DNA from: Pelobacter propionicus DSM 2379
GTDB taxonomy: Bacteria > Desulfobacterota > Desulfuromonadia > Geobacterales > Pseudopelobacteraceae
Reading direction: 5' to 3'
Length of the DNA stretch: 64,000 nt
Assembly: GCF_000015045.1 (NCBI RefSeq)
Contig: NC_008607.1
Location: 1 to 64,000 of the forward strand
Positions 42,569-52,500 of the stretch are shown in pieces. Both the position numbers and the translations under genes were made by a program. Under the pieces are notes generated by a model that was given only the letters and a program-made list of their open reading frames with translations, did not search any database and was not told the origin of the DNA. Numbering within the stretch: position 1 is the stretch's first letter; each line of letters opens with the position of its first letter.

Positions 42569-43687
42569 ATGAACACAAAACTTTTCTGCCCACAGCGACT
42601 AACCCTGGCACGGCAAAAACGTAAACTAACGAAAACCGTCCTTGCTAACAGCGCCGGGGTCGTAAGTCGCAGTATCTCCGCTTACGAAAGTGGCGATACA
42701 ATACCTACAAGCGAAACAATCATGGCGCTTGCGAGCGCGTTGAGATTCCCTGCCGAATTCTTTTTCGCACCGCCCATCAGCCGTCCTGAAGTAGAGGCCG
42801 TGAGCTTCCGGGCTTTGAGCTCAATGACAGCGGCCAAACGCGACTCTGCTTTGGCGGCCGGTGCCCTTGCTGTGGAGTTGGCCTCATGGATTGAGCACCG
42901 CTTTGTATTACCGGGATGGAAGCTTACCGATGTCGACTTTCGTGGGTATCAACCTGAAGCAGCGGCAGCCAGCGTCCGATCGCACTGGGGGCTTGGTGAA
43001 CGCCCTATAAAGAACACCGTCCATTTACTCGAAGCGAATGGCGTACGAGTTTTTTCCTTAGCAGAGGACTGCAAGGAGGTAGACGCGTTCTCTTATTGGC
43101 AGGAGGCAACCCCCTTCATTTTTCTCAACACCATGAAGTCTGGTGAGCGCAGTCGCTTCGACGCAATGCACGAGCTTGGACACCTCATATTGCACCGTCA
43201 CGGCGGCCCTGATGGCCGGGAAGCCGAGCATGAAGCCGATACGTTTGCCTCAGCAATGTTGATGCCTCGAAGCGATGTCTTTGCGCATGCCCCGAAACTT
43301 GCCACACTGCCAGTAATCATACAGATGAAGAAAAGATGGGCTGTTTCAGTTGCAGCCCTCAACTACCGCTTACATGCCCTCGATCTGATCACTGACTGGC
43401 ATTACCGGACCCTTTGCATCCAGATTTCAGAAAATAATTTTCGTAGCAAAGAGCCTGACCCTTGTCCGCGAGAAACTTCCCAACTGCTCCAGAAAGTTTT
43501 CGCGGCGCTTAAAAACGACGGTGTTTCACGCTCTGATGTCGCTACGTCTTTATGTATGTGGACCGAAGATCTTGATGCATTGATTTTTGGCTTGGTGCTG
43601 ACTGGCATTGGCGGGGGCAAAAAAGACGGGGTGCCGCCTGGAGTGACAAACCGACAGCACCTCCGTATCGTTACCAATAACGAATGA
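42569..43687 (+). CDS. XRE-ImmA/IrrE regulator-protease
   Basis: The N-terminal helix-turn-helix (LTLARQKRKLTKTVLANSAGVVSRSISAYESGDTIPTSETI) is followed by a zinc-protease domain with HELGH (RFDAMHELGHLILHRH) and a late glutamate (EAEHEADTFASAMLMP). These proteins cleave repressors in response to DNA damage (ImmA, IrrE) or act in toxin-antitoxin-like pairs. It is co-transcribed with the unknown gene 7 bases upstream. A terminator region follows at 43709-43920. Confidence 0.9.
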   Translation: MNTKLFCPQRLTLARQKRKLTKTVLANSAGVVSRSISAYESGDTIPTSETIMALASALRFPAEFFFAPPISRPEVEAVSFRALSSMTAAKRDSALAAGALAVELASWIEHRFVLPGWKLTDVDFRGYQPEAAAASVRSHWGLGERPIKNTVHLLEANGVRVFSLAEDCKEVDAFSYWQEATPFIFLNTMKSGERSRFDAMHELGHLILHRHGGPDGREAEHEADTFASAMLMPRSDVFAHAPKLATLPVIIQMKKRWAVSVAALNYRLHALDLITDWHYRTLCIQISENNFRSKEPDPCPRETSQLLQKVFAALKNDGVSRSDVATSLCMWTEDLDALIFGLVLTGIGGGKKDGVPPGVTNRQHLRIVTNNE

Positions 43688-43708
43688 ATCATCATCTCCA
43701 ACGACGTG

Positions 43709-43920
43709 CAATAGCTTAATGCACCTCTACTCTTCGCTGCGCTGAGGTGCAAGGGGCGGTTGCCAGCTATTGTTTGACTTCACAAGATGTTTTTACTACT
43801 CTCTTGCCAAGGCAGCATACGTACCAGATTGTGATTGTGTGAGTGATGTTGGGGTATTATGAAATCAACAGCTAATTAGCTAATTAGAAATGCGAAAGGC
43901 GGTCATAAAGACCGCCTTTC
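43709..43920. terminator. Imperfect cruciform and bidirectional terminator
   Basis: CAATAGCT (43709) and AGCTATTG (43763) enclose TGCACCTC/GAGGTGCA, forming a nested imperfect hairpin. GAAAGGCGGTC with GACCGCCTTTC (43894-43920) has a five-base loop and TATAAT after it, and reads as a terminator on both strands. The rest of the gap 43688-44049 contains repeats of CTAATTAG near 43872 and no gene. Confidence 0.7.
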
Positions 43921-44049
43921 TATAATAAAGGGAGTGTTTGAAGCGGGGAACCTAAAATAAGGTTTCTTCCCGGCACCCTTAACTCCCGGCTTATCGTTGT
44001 ATATTTGTTATAAATAAACCATCCTACAGGGGATTGTCAAGGACTTTCG

Positions 44050-45846
44050 ATGAGGATATTAAAGTCAGAAAGATTTGAATCAGCTGAGTTCAGCGATAAT
44101 GAGCGTTTCTTTATTGAGCTCTGGTATAGCTTGACTCACTCAAAGTCTCTAGACACTTATAGAGTCAAGTGCATGAATAGCAGGACATTAATAAGGGAAT
44201 TGTCACAAGAGATCCAGATTGGGCTAATAAAATCGAACGGCTTACAATGTCTATGCGATGAATCAAATGAATGTCTTGAAAATGACCCAATAATTAGCAT
44301 TCACTTTAACATACTTTACAATAGAATTAAACCATATTTAATTGAACAACCCCAGCCGGACAAGGAAAAAGATGAGAAAAGAAAGAAGGAGCTTGAAGAC
44401 AAAAAGCGTGATTTTTTATATTTATCAAAGGATTTTTCAGTAGATTTGGAAAGGCGTTATTGGGAATGTTTATCCTTTGAATTGTTGCCAGCAATAGTAA
44501 GTGGCGACAAAAAAAATATTAAAACACTGGTTGTAAGCTTATTGTCTGATTTAATAGATAAAGGTTGGCCAATTGAAACCTTGTTTAAATGGCATGAGCA
44601 TTTTTTGTCTGATAAAAATACTTCAAAATATACTTTCGAGAAAAATCTGCATTTTATGTTCAGGTATTTTTCCAATAAATCACAAGAATTCGAAGTGACT
44701 CTGAGGCTTATGGGTAGCAATAAATTAGTTGAATTAGGAAGTTATGGAGATTTCATTTTTACGAATAACCCTTGCAATATTGCAGCTAAAGCGTCCAAAA
44801 AATTTACTAAATATAATGACTACATTTGTTTTACTCAAATAAAATTAAGCGATTCAGACTTTCTCTCTGCAGCAATAAATGCGAAGGAATCTTTTGAGCA
44901 GTTTGTTGATCTGCTACGATTTGATTTCGAGCCGTCAACGTTAAAAATTGATCAGGTTTGCCATGTAAGAAGACTTGTTGACGATAAGGTGGAGTTGCCT
45001 ATTGTTAAAACAATAGTGCCAAACCCAAATGAAGATATTAACCATTCTGATTTCAAATCGTTTATACACGATTTAATAACGGTATCAAAAAAACCAGTAA
45101 TCGAAGAGAGTTCAAACAGGAAAATAAGAGGTTCTATTAGACAGTATCGTTTTGGTCGAGACAGTGATAATTTCAAAGACAAGTTCCTAAATTGGTGGAT
45201 GGGCCTGGAAACTATGTGCCACATAGGTCGTGGGGACGGAATAGGTGAAATAGTATCGCATAATGTTACCATGGTTATGGTGCTGCCGTATCTTCACAGA
45301 TTGCTCTTAGATACTATTGCAACAGTTAAATATGCAGAAATAGATTGGCATCAAGATCTCAAATCAATTTGCAGCGGCAAGGAACTTGATGAAATTACTG
45401 TCGATGATTTACTTGAAATTATCCACTCACAGGGACATCGTGATATTTTACTAGAGTCATGCAAAAAAAGTGAGCTAATGTATTATAGATGCGATGAGCT
45501 TTTCAATATTTTTCGCAATCCAGATAACCTAGTAAAAAAAATCAAAACACATCACAATCATCTGTTATGGCACTTGTCAAGACTTTATAGAATAAGGTGT
45601 TGTATTGTTCACGGCTCTGATATTAGGTTTAGATTAAGTCTATTCACCGCAAATTTAGAATTTTATTTAAAACAGGCCACAAAGTTTGTTTTGACTATAT
45701 TTAGTAGTAACGATCATATATTAAACTTAGAAGAAATATATTCACGTACGACACTGTGCTATAATAAAACGATCGCTGATTTATCAAATGCAAGTGCTGG
45801 AAAACAAGAAATACGAAATGCTGTCTTTGCCAGTATCACCAATTAG
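44050..45846 (+). CDS. Large AT-rich protein with C-terminal HEPN-like motif
   Basis: This 598-aa protein is strongly AT-rich compared with its neighbours. The C-terminal region has RLYRIRCCIVHGSD, an Rx4-6H motif of the kind found in HEPN ribonucleases, within a helical segment (FRLSLFTANLEFYLKQATKFVLTIF). The N-terminal 400 residues are not recognised. HEPN proteins of the ApeA type act as single-gene anti-phage systems, so this is a candidate. Composition suggests separate transfer. It is flanked by the terminator at 43894 and the Tn3-like end at 45996. Confidence 0.55.
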   Translation: MRILKSERFESAEFSDNERFFIELWYSLTHSKSLDTYRVKCMNSRTLIRELSQEIQIGLIKSNGLQCLCDESNECLENDPIISIHFNILYNRIKPYLIEQPQPDKEKDEKRKKELEDKKRDFLYLSKDFSVDLERRYWECLSFELLPAIVSGDKKNIKTLVVSLLSDLIDKGWPIETLFKWHEHFLSDKNTSKYTFEKNLHFMFRYFSNKSQEFEVTLRLMGSNKLVELGSYGDFIFTNNPCNIAAKASKKFTKYNDYICFTQIKLSDSDFLSAAINAKESFEQFVDLLRFDFEPSTLKIDQVCHVRRLVDDKVELPIVKTIVPNPNEDINHSDFKSFIHDLITVSKKPVIEESSNRKIRGSIRQYRFGRDSDNFKDKFLNWWMGLETMCHIGRGDGIGEIVSHNVTMVMVLPYLHRLLLDTIATVKYAEIDWHQDLKSICSGKELDEITVDDLLEIIHSQGHRDILLESCKKSELMYYRCDELFNIFRNPDNLVKKIKTHHNHLLWHLSRLYRIRCCIVHGSDIRFRLSLFTANLEFYLKQATKFVLTIFSSNDHILNLEEIYSRTTLCYNKTIADLSNASAGKQEIRNAVFASITN

Positions 45847-45988
45847 GGCTTACAACCCCAAACAAGAAACGGATCATCGAGCAGGACGGAATATCAAAGA
45901 CACCCGACAGGTATTCCTATACCGAACGCGAATTGCTGTATCTGCGGTACAAACCAATATTGACTGTAAGGTGGCCACGGAAACCATA

Positions 45989-46254
45989 TCAGATAGGGGT
46001 AACACCAACATCCTTGCAATGAGGGGCCATCTGTAAATGGTAGCCCATTTTCTTCCTTTTACCCTTCCGGCCGTACAATAACTTCACGTAAAAGTGTTTT
46101 ATGACAGTAAAGGGCGGCATCCAAAACAATTGGCATATTATTGTTCGTAATTTGGGGACCACTGCAGAGTGGATAAATCTGCGCATGTCGATAAGAATAT
46201 CGACGGCATCAACGTCAACGGCCTCTTGCAGGCTGATGACGGTGGGGTTACTCA
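45989..46254 (-). CDS. Small third frame after the methyltransferase gene, cut by a transposon end
   Basis: The ATG at 46254 overlaps the methyltransferase stop (ATGAGTAA), giving an 87-aa product (SNPTVISLQEAVDVDAVDILIDMRRFIHS...). Its last 13 codons lie within the Tn3-like terminal repeat at 45996, so the original gene was probably truncated by the insertion and now ends by chance. Its function cannot be read. Confidence 0.5.
45996..46033 (+). repeat. Tn3-like terminal repeat facing right
   Basis: It begins GGGGTAACACCAACATCC and keeps about 24 of 38 positions of the tnpA-side repeat, with the first 19 best conserved. It is oriented so that the element would extend rightwards. The preceding five bases (45991-45995, AGATA) equal those after the repeat at 37264. 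It also resembles the degenerate repeat at 9995. Confidence 0.6.
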
Positions 46255-49200
46255 TCCCCGTTCTCCTCAGCACCGCTTTTGCCCATGCGGTATTTGATGT
46301 CGTAGTTAATAATGAAATCCAGTTCTTCCGATGAAAAACCATAATGTTTCGCAAGTACATGATCTATCTCGTCAATGAGTGGTTTTGACTTGCTAATCAC
46401 ATACCTTCTGGATGTAACGTCTCCTCGTGTTTTTGAATATACTGTCTCTAATTTAGAATTTGTTTCAATTGAAGCAGCTAATTTACTACCTAGTTTTTCA
46501 AGTTGACCTGCAATCGATTCAGAATAGCCGCTAAATCTGAATCCAAATATCATATAATCTTTCAGGTTGTACATATCGTAATGCACCGAATAGTACCACC
46601 AAAATGTAGAGCTACTTACAATAGCAACAGCTTGATTGCCTGATATTCCAGATAGATACGCTATTTTATTACTCAACGATTCACTATCAAACTCTTTATT
46701 ACTAACTGCTTTCCAATACCTTCCACCAGCAGTTCTATATGCAAGTATATTTTCGGTCGGCTTAAAAGACTTGTATTTTTCAATAGCCTCATTTGTATAT
46801 AAGCGATATAGCATATTCGATTCAAATTTATTGTACTTTATCTTTAGGATCGAGTCTGTTAACACGCTGACATTATTGTCTTGCATTGAATAATATAGGT
46901 AATTGAACAAATAATGTCTCGCAGTTGATGACCATCTATTAATTCCAGTACTAAATATTTTCGGTGATTTTGAAACTGAGCCAATAATCTCTATAATTAA
47001 CCGCTGATCAACACCAACAAAAAGCTTACTCGGTCTTTCATCAAAAGAAGATATCCAGATAGTGCGATTAGGTAACTGTTTTGAAGGTTTGATTAAAGCC
47101 TGAAGTGGTTTCATCCTGTCAGTATTTATAGATGGTAGTGGTACTATAAAGCCAAGAAATCCTTCGCATCTTGATATTTTATAAGCTCGTTCGGCCACGT
47201 ATGAATGTAAATTACCACATTCAATAGTCTGATAATTTAGTAGTCTATATACTTTTTTCAGCTTTTCACCATATTCAACATACGGAGGATTACCGATAAC
47301 CACATCAAAACCACCTCGATCATGGATAATCTCGTAATACTCCGCAAACCAATGAAACGGTTTGTGTGAATCGTGCCATGATTTGTATTCGGCGGTTTTC
47401 TTCGGGTCTTTGCCATACAGCTTTCCAAGATACACATCCAGCCGATCATTCAGCTTGTGCAGGCGTTCGACCAACTGCTTCTTGGCTCCTTTCTTTGTGA
47501 TGTCATTTTCAATCTGCGCCTCACGAAACGCTGAAAAAGCCCGTTTAACATAATCAGCCGCTTCTTCGATACTGGCAATATCCTTATCGTGGAAACCCAG
47601 TTGTCCTTCCACCGCCTTTTTTACTTCGTCGATCGACACAAAACCGACCAGCGTATTTCCGGAACGGATGTTGAAATCGATATCCGGCAGCGGCTCCAGC
47701 CCCATGTTTGGTTTCTTATAGTCAACATCCACTGTGGCCACCAGCTTCAGGAACAGGCGCAGTTTTGCAATCTCGATGGCCTCATTCATGATATCTACGC
47801 CAAAAAGATTATTGAGGATGATTGACTTGAAGATGAAATACTGGAGGTTGGGGTGTTCGGGAGCATCTACCCGTTTCAGGACTTCATCAAATGTTTTGTA
47901 TTTGCCTTTGGCCGCTTCGGCAACGAAGGAATGCATACGCACTATGCAGGCTTCATACAAAGGCTCAAGGACATTCAGGGCGGCGAACAGAAAAGCGCCG
48001 GAACCACAGGTAGGGTCAAGTATGGTAATTTTTTCGAGCGCCTTGTAGAAATGGCGGATCAGTTCAGCATCGATGCTGTTTTGGATAACATCAATGGCAA
48101 ATTTTGTAATATCGAGGTTGTAGGTGATCAAATCGTTGATCTCGTGAATGTCACCCGCTTCAATCTTCTCCTTTACCTCTGCATAGCGTCTGCGTCGCTC
48201 AACCACCTCACGCCAGATTTCAGTCGGCAGGGCGTATTCGGCAGGGGCAGCTTTGTTCCATTCTTCCCGCTTGCTTACATCTTCGAGGCCTTTGGCAATC
48301 CCAGCCGGCAATTCAAGCTCAACACCATACTGTATCGCTGGGTAGATGTAATCATTTGGGTTTTTCTGTAACTGTTTCCATATGTCGCCCCCCTTTTTCA
48401 GAGCAAAAGCATAGAGCCGTTTCAATTCATCGAACAGGAAAGGGATGATGCAGTTCTTGCCGATGTAATCGGTAATATCCTCTTTGGTGTAATAGGCACC
48501 CATGGCAGCGCGGTCGTTGATGTACTTCTCGAAGATATAACCGATAACATCAGGGTTGATCTCTTTGCCGGTAGCCTGCTGGCGGGTGTCAAGATGCCAT
48601 TCGTATTGATCGAAGAAGCTGAATATTCGTTCGAATGCCTTATCCTCAATCTTTATGTCGGTATAGGTGATCTCCAGTTCGTGAACATCGAATAGGCCAC
48701 CATTCAGATAAGGCACCTTACCCAGTTCGCTTTCAAACTTCTTGTTATCTGGTGATCCCAGCCCCTTATGGAATAGCACCAGCAAGAAATTGCGATAGAA
48801 CGAATAGAATTTGTCCTTACCCTTGCGGGACTGCGTCTCGGCTAGCTTGGTCTTCAGATAAAACTTGTCGTTATTGAGAAACCCTTTTTTCTGAATGAAG
48901 TAAATGAACATCAACCGGTTGAGCATCAGTGAGGCATACCAGTCTTTGTCCTGTGGCTCGGGAATGCCGATGATGAAGGCCAGGAATGCAGTGTGCTCCT
49001 TTTTGAAACCTTCGTAGAATTTTTTCGTGATCTTTTCGGCATTGGTGTTGAAACCGGTCTGCACCCTGCCGGTGACATCAACAACGGTGATATTGTCCTC
49101 TTCATCAATGGAGAAGAACAGGTGCTGGAGCTTCTGGTATAACAGCTCCGGCTCCTGGGTCGAAAAATATGGCGTTTCTCGAACAACTGCCGGTTTGTCA

Positions 49201-49514
49201 AGTTCCTTCAGTACTAATTGCCATACTTGCTGGCGCTTATTGCTGTCAATAAAGATGATCAGGTGCTGGTGATAGAGCTTGGTGATGGCGGAATCAATCT
49301 TCTTGCGGGTGGCATAGTCAGGCACCTTGCCGCTTGTCTCACAGACAAACACAAAAAAGGCGCTCTTATCGGCAATCGCTTCAAGCTGATAGACCTGGCC
49401 ATTCACCGCCACCGGCTCTTTCTTGGTGGCATGGTTCCAGCCGAGTTGGTTGAACAGCTCCCGCAGCTGGAAATTTTTTATTAGTTTGGAGCAGACTGTT
49501 TTTTTGATGGACAT
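46248..49514 (-). CDS. Large N6-adenine methyltransferase (Eco57I/type IIG-like)
   Basis: This 1088-aa protein has SAM motif DPTCGSGAFLFAALN and catalytic motif VIGNPPYVEYG, separated as in Eco57I-type enzymes. The C-terminal region is likely specificity or target recognition. Its N-terminal 250 residues may be a nuclease-like or coupling domain, but no PD-(D/E)xK motif is clear to me. The start directly abuts the helicase stop. It is typical of two-gene or three-gene defence operons in which a methyltransferase marks self DNA and a helicase-nuclease acts on invaders. Confidence 0.85.
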   Translation of the reverse strand: MSIKKTVCSKLIKNFQLRELFNQLGWNHATKKEPVAVNGQVYQLEAIADKSAFFVFVCETSGKVPDYATRKKIDSAITKLYHQHLIIFIDSNKRQQVWQLVLKELDKPAVVRETPYFSTQEPELLYQKLQHLFFSIDEEDNITVVDVTGRVQTGFNTNAEKITKKFYEGFKKEHTAFLAFIIGIPEPQDKDWYASLMLNRLMFIYFIQKKGFLNNDKFYLKTKLAETQSRKGKDKFYSFYRNFLLVLFHKGLGSPDNKKFESELGKVPYLNGGLFDVHELEITYTDIKIEDKAFERIFSFFDQYEWHLDTRQQATGKEINPDVIGYIFEKYINDRAAMGAYYTKEDITDYIGKNCIIPFLFDELKRLYAFALKKGGDIWKQLQKNPNDYIYPAIQYGVELELPAGIAKGLEDVSKREEWNKAAPAEYALPTEIWREVVERRRRYAEVKEKIEAGDIHEINDLITYNLDITKFAIDVIQNSIDAELIRHFYKALEKITILDPTCGSGAFLFAALNVLEPLYEACIVRMHSFVAEAAKGKYKTFDEVLKRVDAPEHPNLQYFIFKSIILNNLFGVDIMNEAIEIAKLRLFLKLVATVDVDYKKPNMGLEPLPDIDFNIRSGNTLVGFVSIDEVKKAVEGQLGFHDKDIASIEEAADYVKRAFSAFREAQIENDITKKGAKKQLVERLHKLNDRLDVYLGKLYGKDPKKTAEYKSWHDSHKPFHWFAEYYEIIHDRGGFDVVIGNPPYVEYGEKLKKVYRLLNYQTIECGNLHSYVAERAYKISRCEGFLGFIVPLPSINTDRMKPLQALIKPSKQLPNRTIWISSFDERPSKLFVGVDQRLIIEIIGSVSKSPKIFSTGINRWSSTARHYLFNYLYYSMQDNNVSVLTDSILKIKYNKFESNMLYRLYTNEAIEKYKSFKPTENILAYRTAGGRYWKAVSNKEFDSESLSNKIAYLSGISGNQAVAIVSSSTFWWYYSVHYDMYNLKDYMIFGFRFSGYSESIAGQLEKLGSKLAASIETNSKLETVYSKTRGDVTSRRYVISKSKPLIDEIDHVLAKHYGFSSEELDFIINYDIKYRMGKSGAEENGDE

Positions 49515-52500
49515 TTACCCCTCCGTATTGACGAGCCCCATTGAGCAGATGATCTGCGGTTCACGATTATGAAATTCCTCTTCTTCGACAATACAGAGCT
49601 TGTCGTCATCACGCAATGATATGACAAGATCGGCCAACCCTTCATCCGATACGCCGGTTTTAAGGTGTCGCCCGATAGTCTCACGCGCCAGTTCTTTGAG
49701 TGGAAATTTGAAGATGTCATCTACAGCGCGTTTCAGCTCGCTAGTGACAAAAAGCGTACCTTCATTGGCCTTGATGTAGCGATCAAGGTGCATGAATACA
49801 CGATAACGGACGCTTGATTTTTTGCCCAGCGTGCCGGTTGCGGATGATTCGGTATCTTTGATCAAGTCTAACCCCTTGGCCACCAAGTCATGATGATGCT
49901 CCAGGCGGTGGAGCGCCGGGGTATCATGAGAACATGCGGTAGCGTCCAGGATTATCTTTTGCGACTGGGTGATAACATTGCCCTGTTCATTCAACCAAAC
50001 AAGAAAATCATTATCCTCTGCCGTGCGGCTGTAGACGATAACGCCCTGTTTGTCCGCTGCTGCAGCTTGTATTGATTTGGTACCATAGATGGAGTTGGCG
50101 AGCTCGGGTATGATCTTCAATAGGTTCCGGTCTGCGTCAGTGGCGTTTTTCCATATCTGCCAGGCATAGGAGGCAAGATCAACCTCCCCCTCATCTCCTT
50201 CATCCAGGACTCCTGATTTCTCGTTGTACATATCCTTGATATTGATCGGATCTCCATCAAAGAAAGTTTCATCGGCACCGACAACCTCGGCATTCTCGCT
50301 GATACGTCGTGACAGTCTGCCACGCAGCTTGATGATATTTTCCAGCCCATCCTCCGGCAGAAACGAATAACAAAGAATATGGTCGGACTTCTGGCCGATC
50401 CTGTCCACACGTCCTGCCCGTTGAATCAGGCGGATGATTGCCCAGGGGAGGTCGTAGTTTAGAACGACATGAGAGTCTTGCAGGTTTTGCCCTTCGCTCA
50501 AAACATCGGTACTTATCAACACCCTTATTTCCTGCGGTGTACCTGCAACACCTTTAACACCATTACTGATCGGGCTAAAACGACGGGCATTGTCGGTGGG
50601 ATCGTCAGTATCACCTGTAACGCCTTCAATCTGCGTCATACCCCGTTTTAGCAGTTCTTCCGCCAGATAACGGGCGGTATCGGCAAACTGGGTAAAGATC
50701 AGTAGTTTTTCCTTGGCATGGGTCTTTGTGCAGAGTTCGTATAACGCATTCAACTGACGGTCGTCTTTGGGGCGCCATTCTTTCACCATGTTGATGATCT
50801 TCAGTATTGCATTGCTATCCTTCATCAACTGAGTCTTGAGGGATTTTTTGAAAAGGCCCGCCCTGATCCACTCGAAATGATCACGCTCTTTTGTGGCAAA
50901 GTAGGTGTAAAGATCGGCAGCCTGGTCAAGATAACTGTTGGCGTCGAGATGTACTTTACGGGAGTCGCCATCTCCATCTTCGTCCTCGATAAAACCATCC
51001 AGGAAGCTACCTTGCTGAGGACCTATCGGAAACTCAAGATCGTTTTCAATGGCATGCAGGTAGAGGTAATTCCGGAGGACATGGCGGCTAAGAGATAGCA
51101 GGAAGGCATAGCCGCTGCTCTCAAGGCGCTTGAACAGATTGGTGCGACAAAAACCCATCAGTCGCTTGCCGGCACGGGAAAGATTGTCCTTGATCTGTTT
51201 CTCTTTTTCGGTGAATTTCAGGAGGCTTTTTTCATCGATATAATTCGCAAGGCCGTAGCGGGGTAGATCGAGATCGTCGATGATGTCAACAACATCGTTG
51301 GAATAGAGCCTGGCATACTGGTCATTCTTATCCTTCGGATCAAAATGATAGATAACAGCCTTTGGTATCCGATCGGGAAAATATGATCGGCTGCCATCGG
51401 CAAATTCAAGATACTTCCTCTTCTTCTCGGGGTCGGTCTTGGCGTAATGTTCTTTGATAAAGCTCCGTGTTCTACGAACCAGGTACAACCTCATCAGTTC
51501 GCGCCAATCATCTGGTGAATCGCTCTTTTCAAATGCAGCAATGCTCCTGGCGTGGCACTGGTGCTTTGCCATGAACTGCACCGGTCCACCGATACTTTCA
51601 ATGTAGCGCTCGGGGCTGATGCCCAGGTCGGTGTCCTCATCCAGGAACAGTGCCAGTTGGGTTGAAAGATCAAGATAGGTCTTGTTGTAGGGGGTCGCCG
51701 TCAGCAATATAACCTTACTTTCGTTCAGCTGAAGATATTCGCGGATAGACTTGTAACGCATTCCTTCCCGGTTTCGGAGGTTATGACTTTCGTCTATGAC
51801 CACCAGCCGATAGCGTCGTTCTTTGGGAAGAATTTTCTGTACCTTTGTTACTGAGATGACTTTTGCACGCAACTGGTATTTGTGGGCATAACCTTCCCAC
51901 ATGTTCACCAGGTTCTTAGGGCAGATGATAAGTGTTTCCAGGAAGAAATCTTCCTCAAATATCTTTGCCAGTGCGGTCGCCGTAATGGTCTTGCCCAAAC
52001 CAACGACATCACCGATGATGACGCCACCACGTTTATTGAGGTGGTGTGCGGCAACCAGCACTGCTTTCTGCTGGAATTCCAGCAACTCTTTCTGAAACAC
52101 TCGCGGTATTTTGAACTCGGCGAAGCCTGCACGGGCTTCTCGTGATAGATTGTAGGCGATTTTCAGATAGATGTAATAAGGCGGAATCAGATTTTCCGTG
52201 GCCCAGCTGTTATCCAATATTTCAACCAGCTCTTTGGAGATGTCTATACACCAATGGTCCTCCCAGCGCTCATCAAACCACTCAGACAACTTACATGCTG
52301 CGTCCTGTTCGAGGACGTCGATGTTCAGTTCGCCTTGGTGATTAAGACCGGCAAGGGTCAGATTGCTGCTGCCGAGATAGCCAATGGTAGGGCAGATATT
52401 GTCTTTGCGAAATGTAAGATACAGTTTTGCGTGTAACTGGTATTTAAGGAACAGCTTGACGATAACCTTGCCATCCCTTATCTGATGCAGAAGCTTACGG

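Noticed and set aside
43709-43770. Integron attC-like site
   Set aside because: The nested hairpin lacks the GTTRRRY and RYYYAAC core sequences, and there is no integrase.
43843-43860. A further Tn3-like end (GATGTTGGGGTATTAT)
   Set aside because: Only about nine bases resemble the terminal repeats, and GGGG is not followed by the conserved spacing to CCAACAT.
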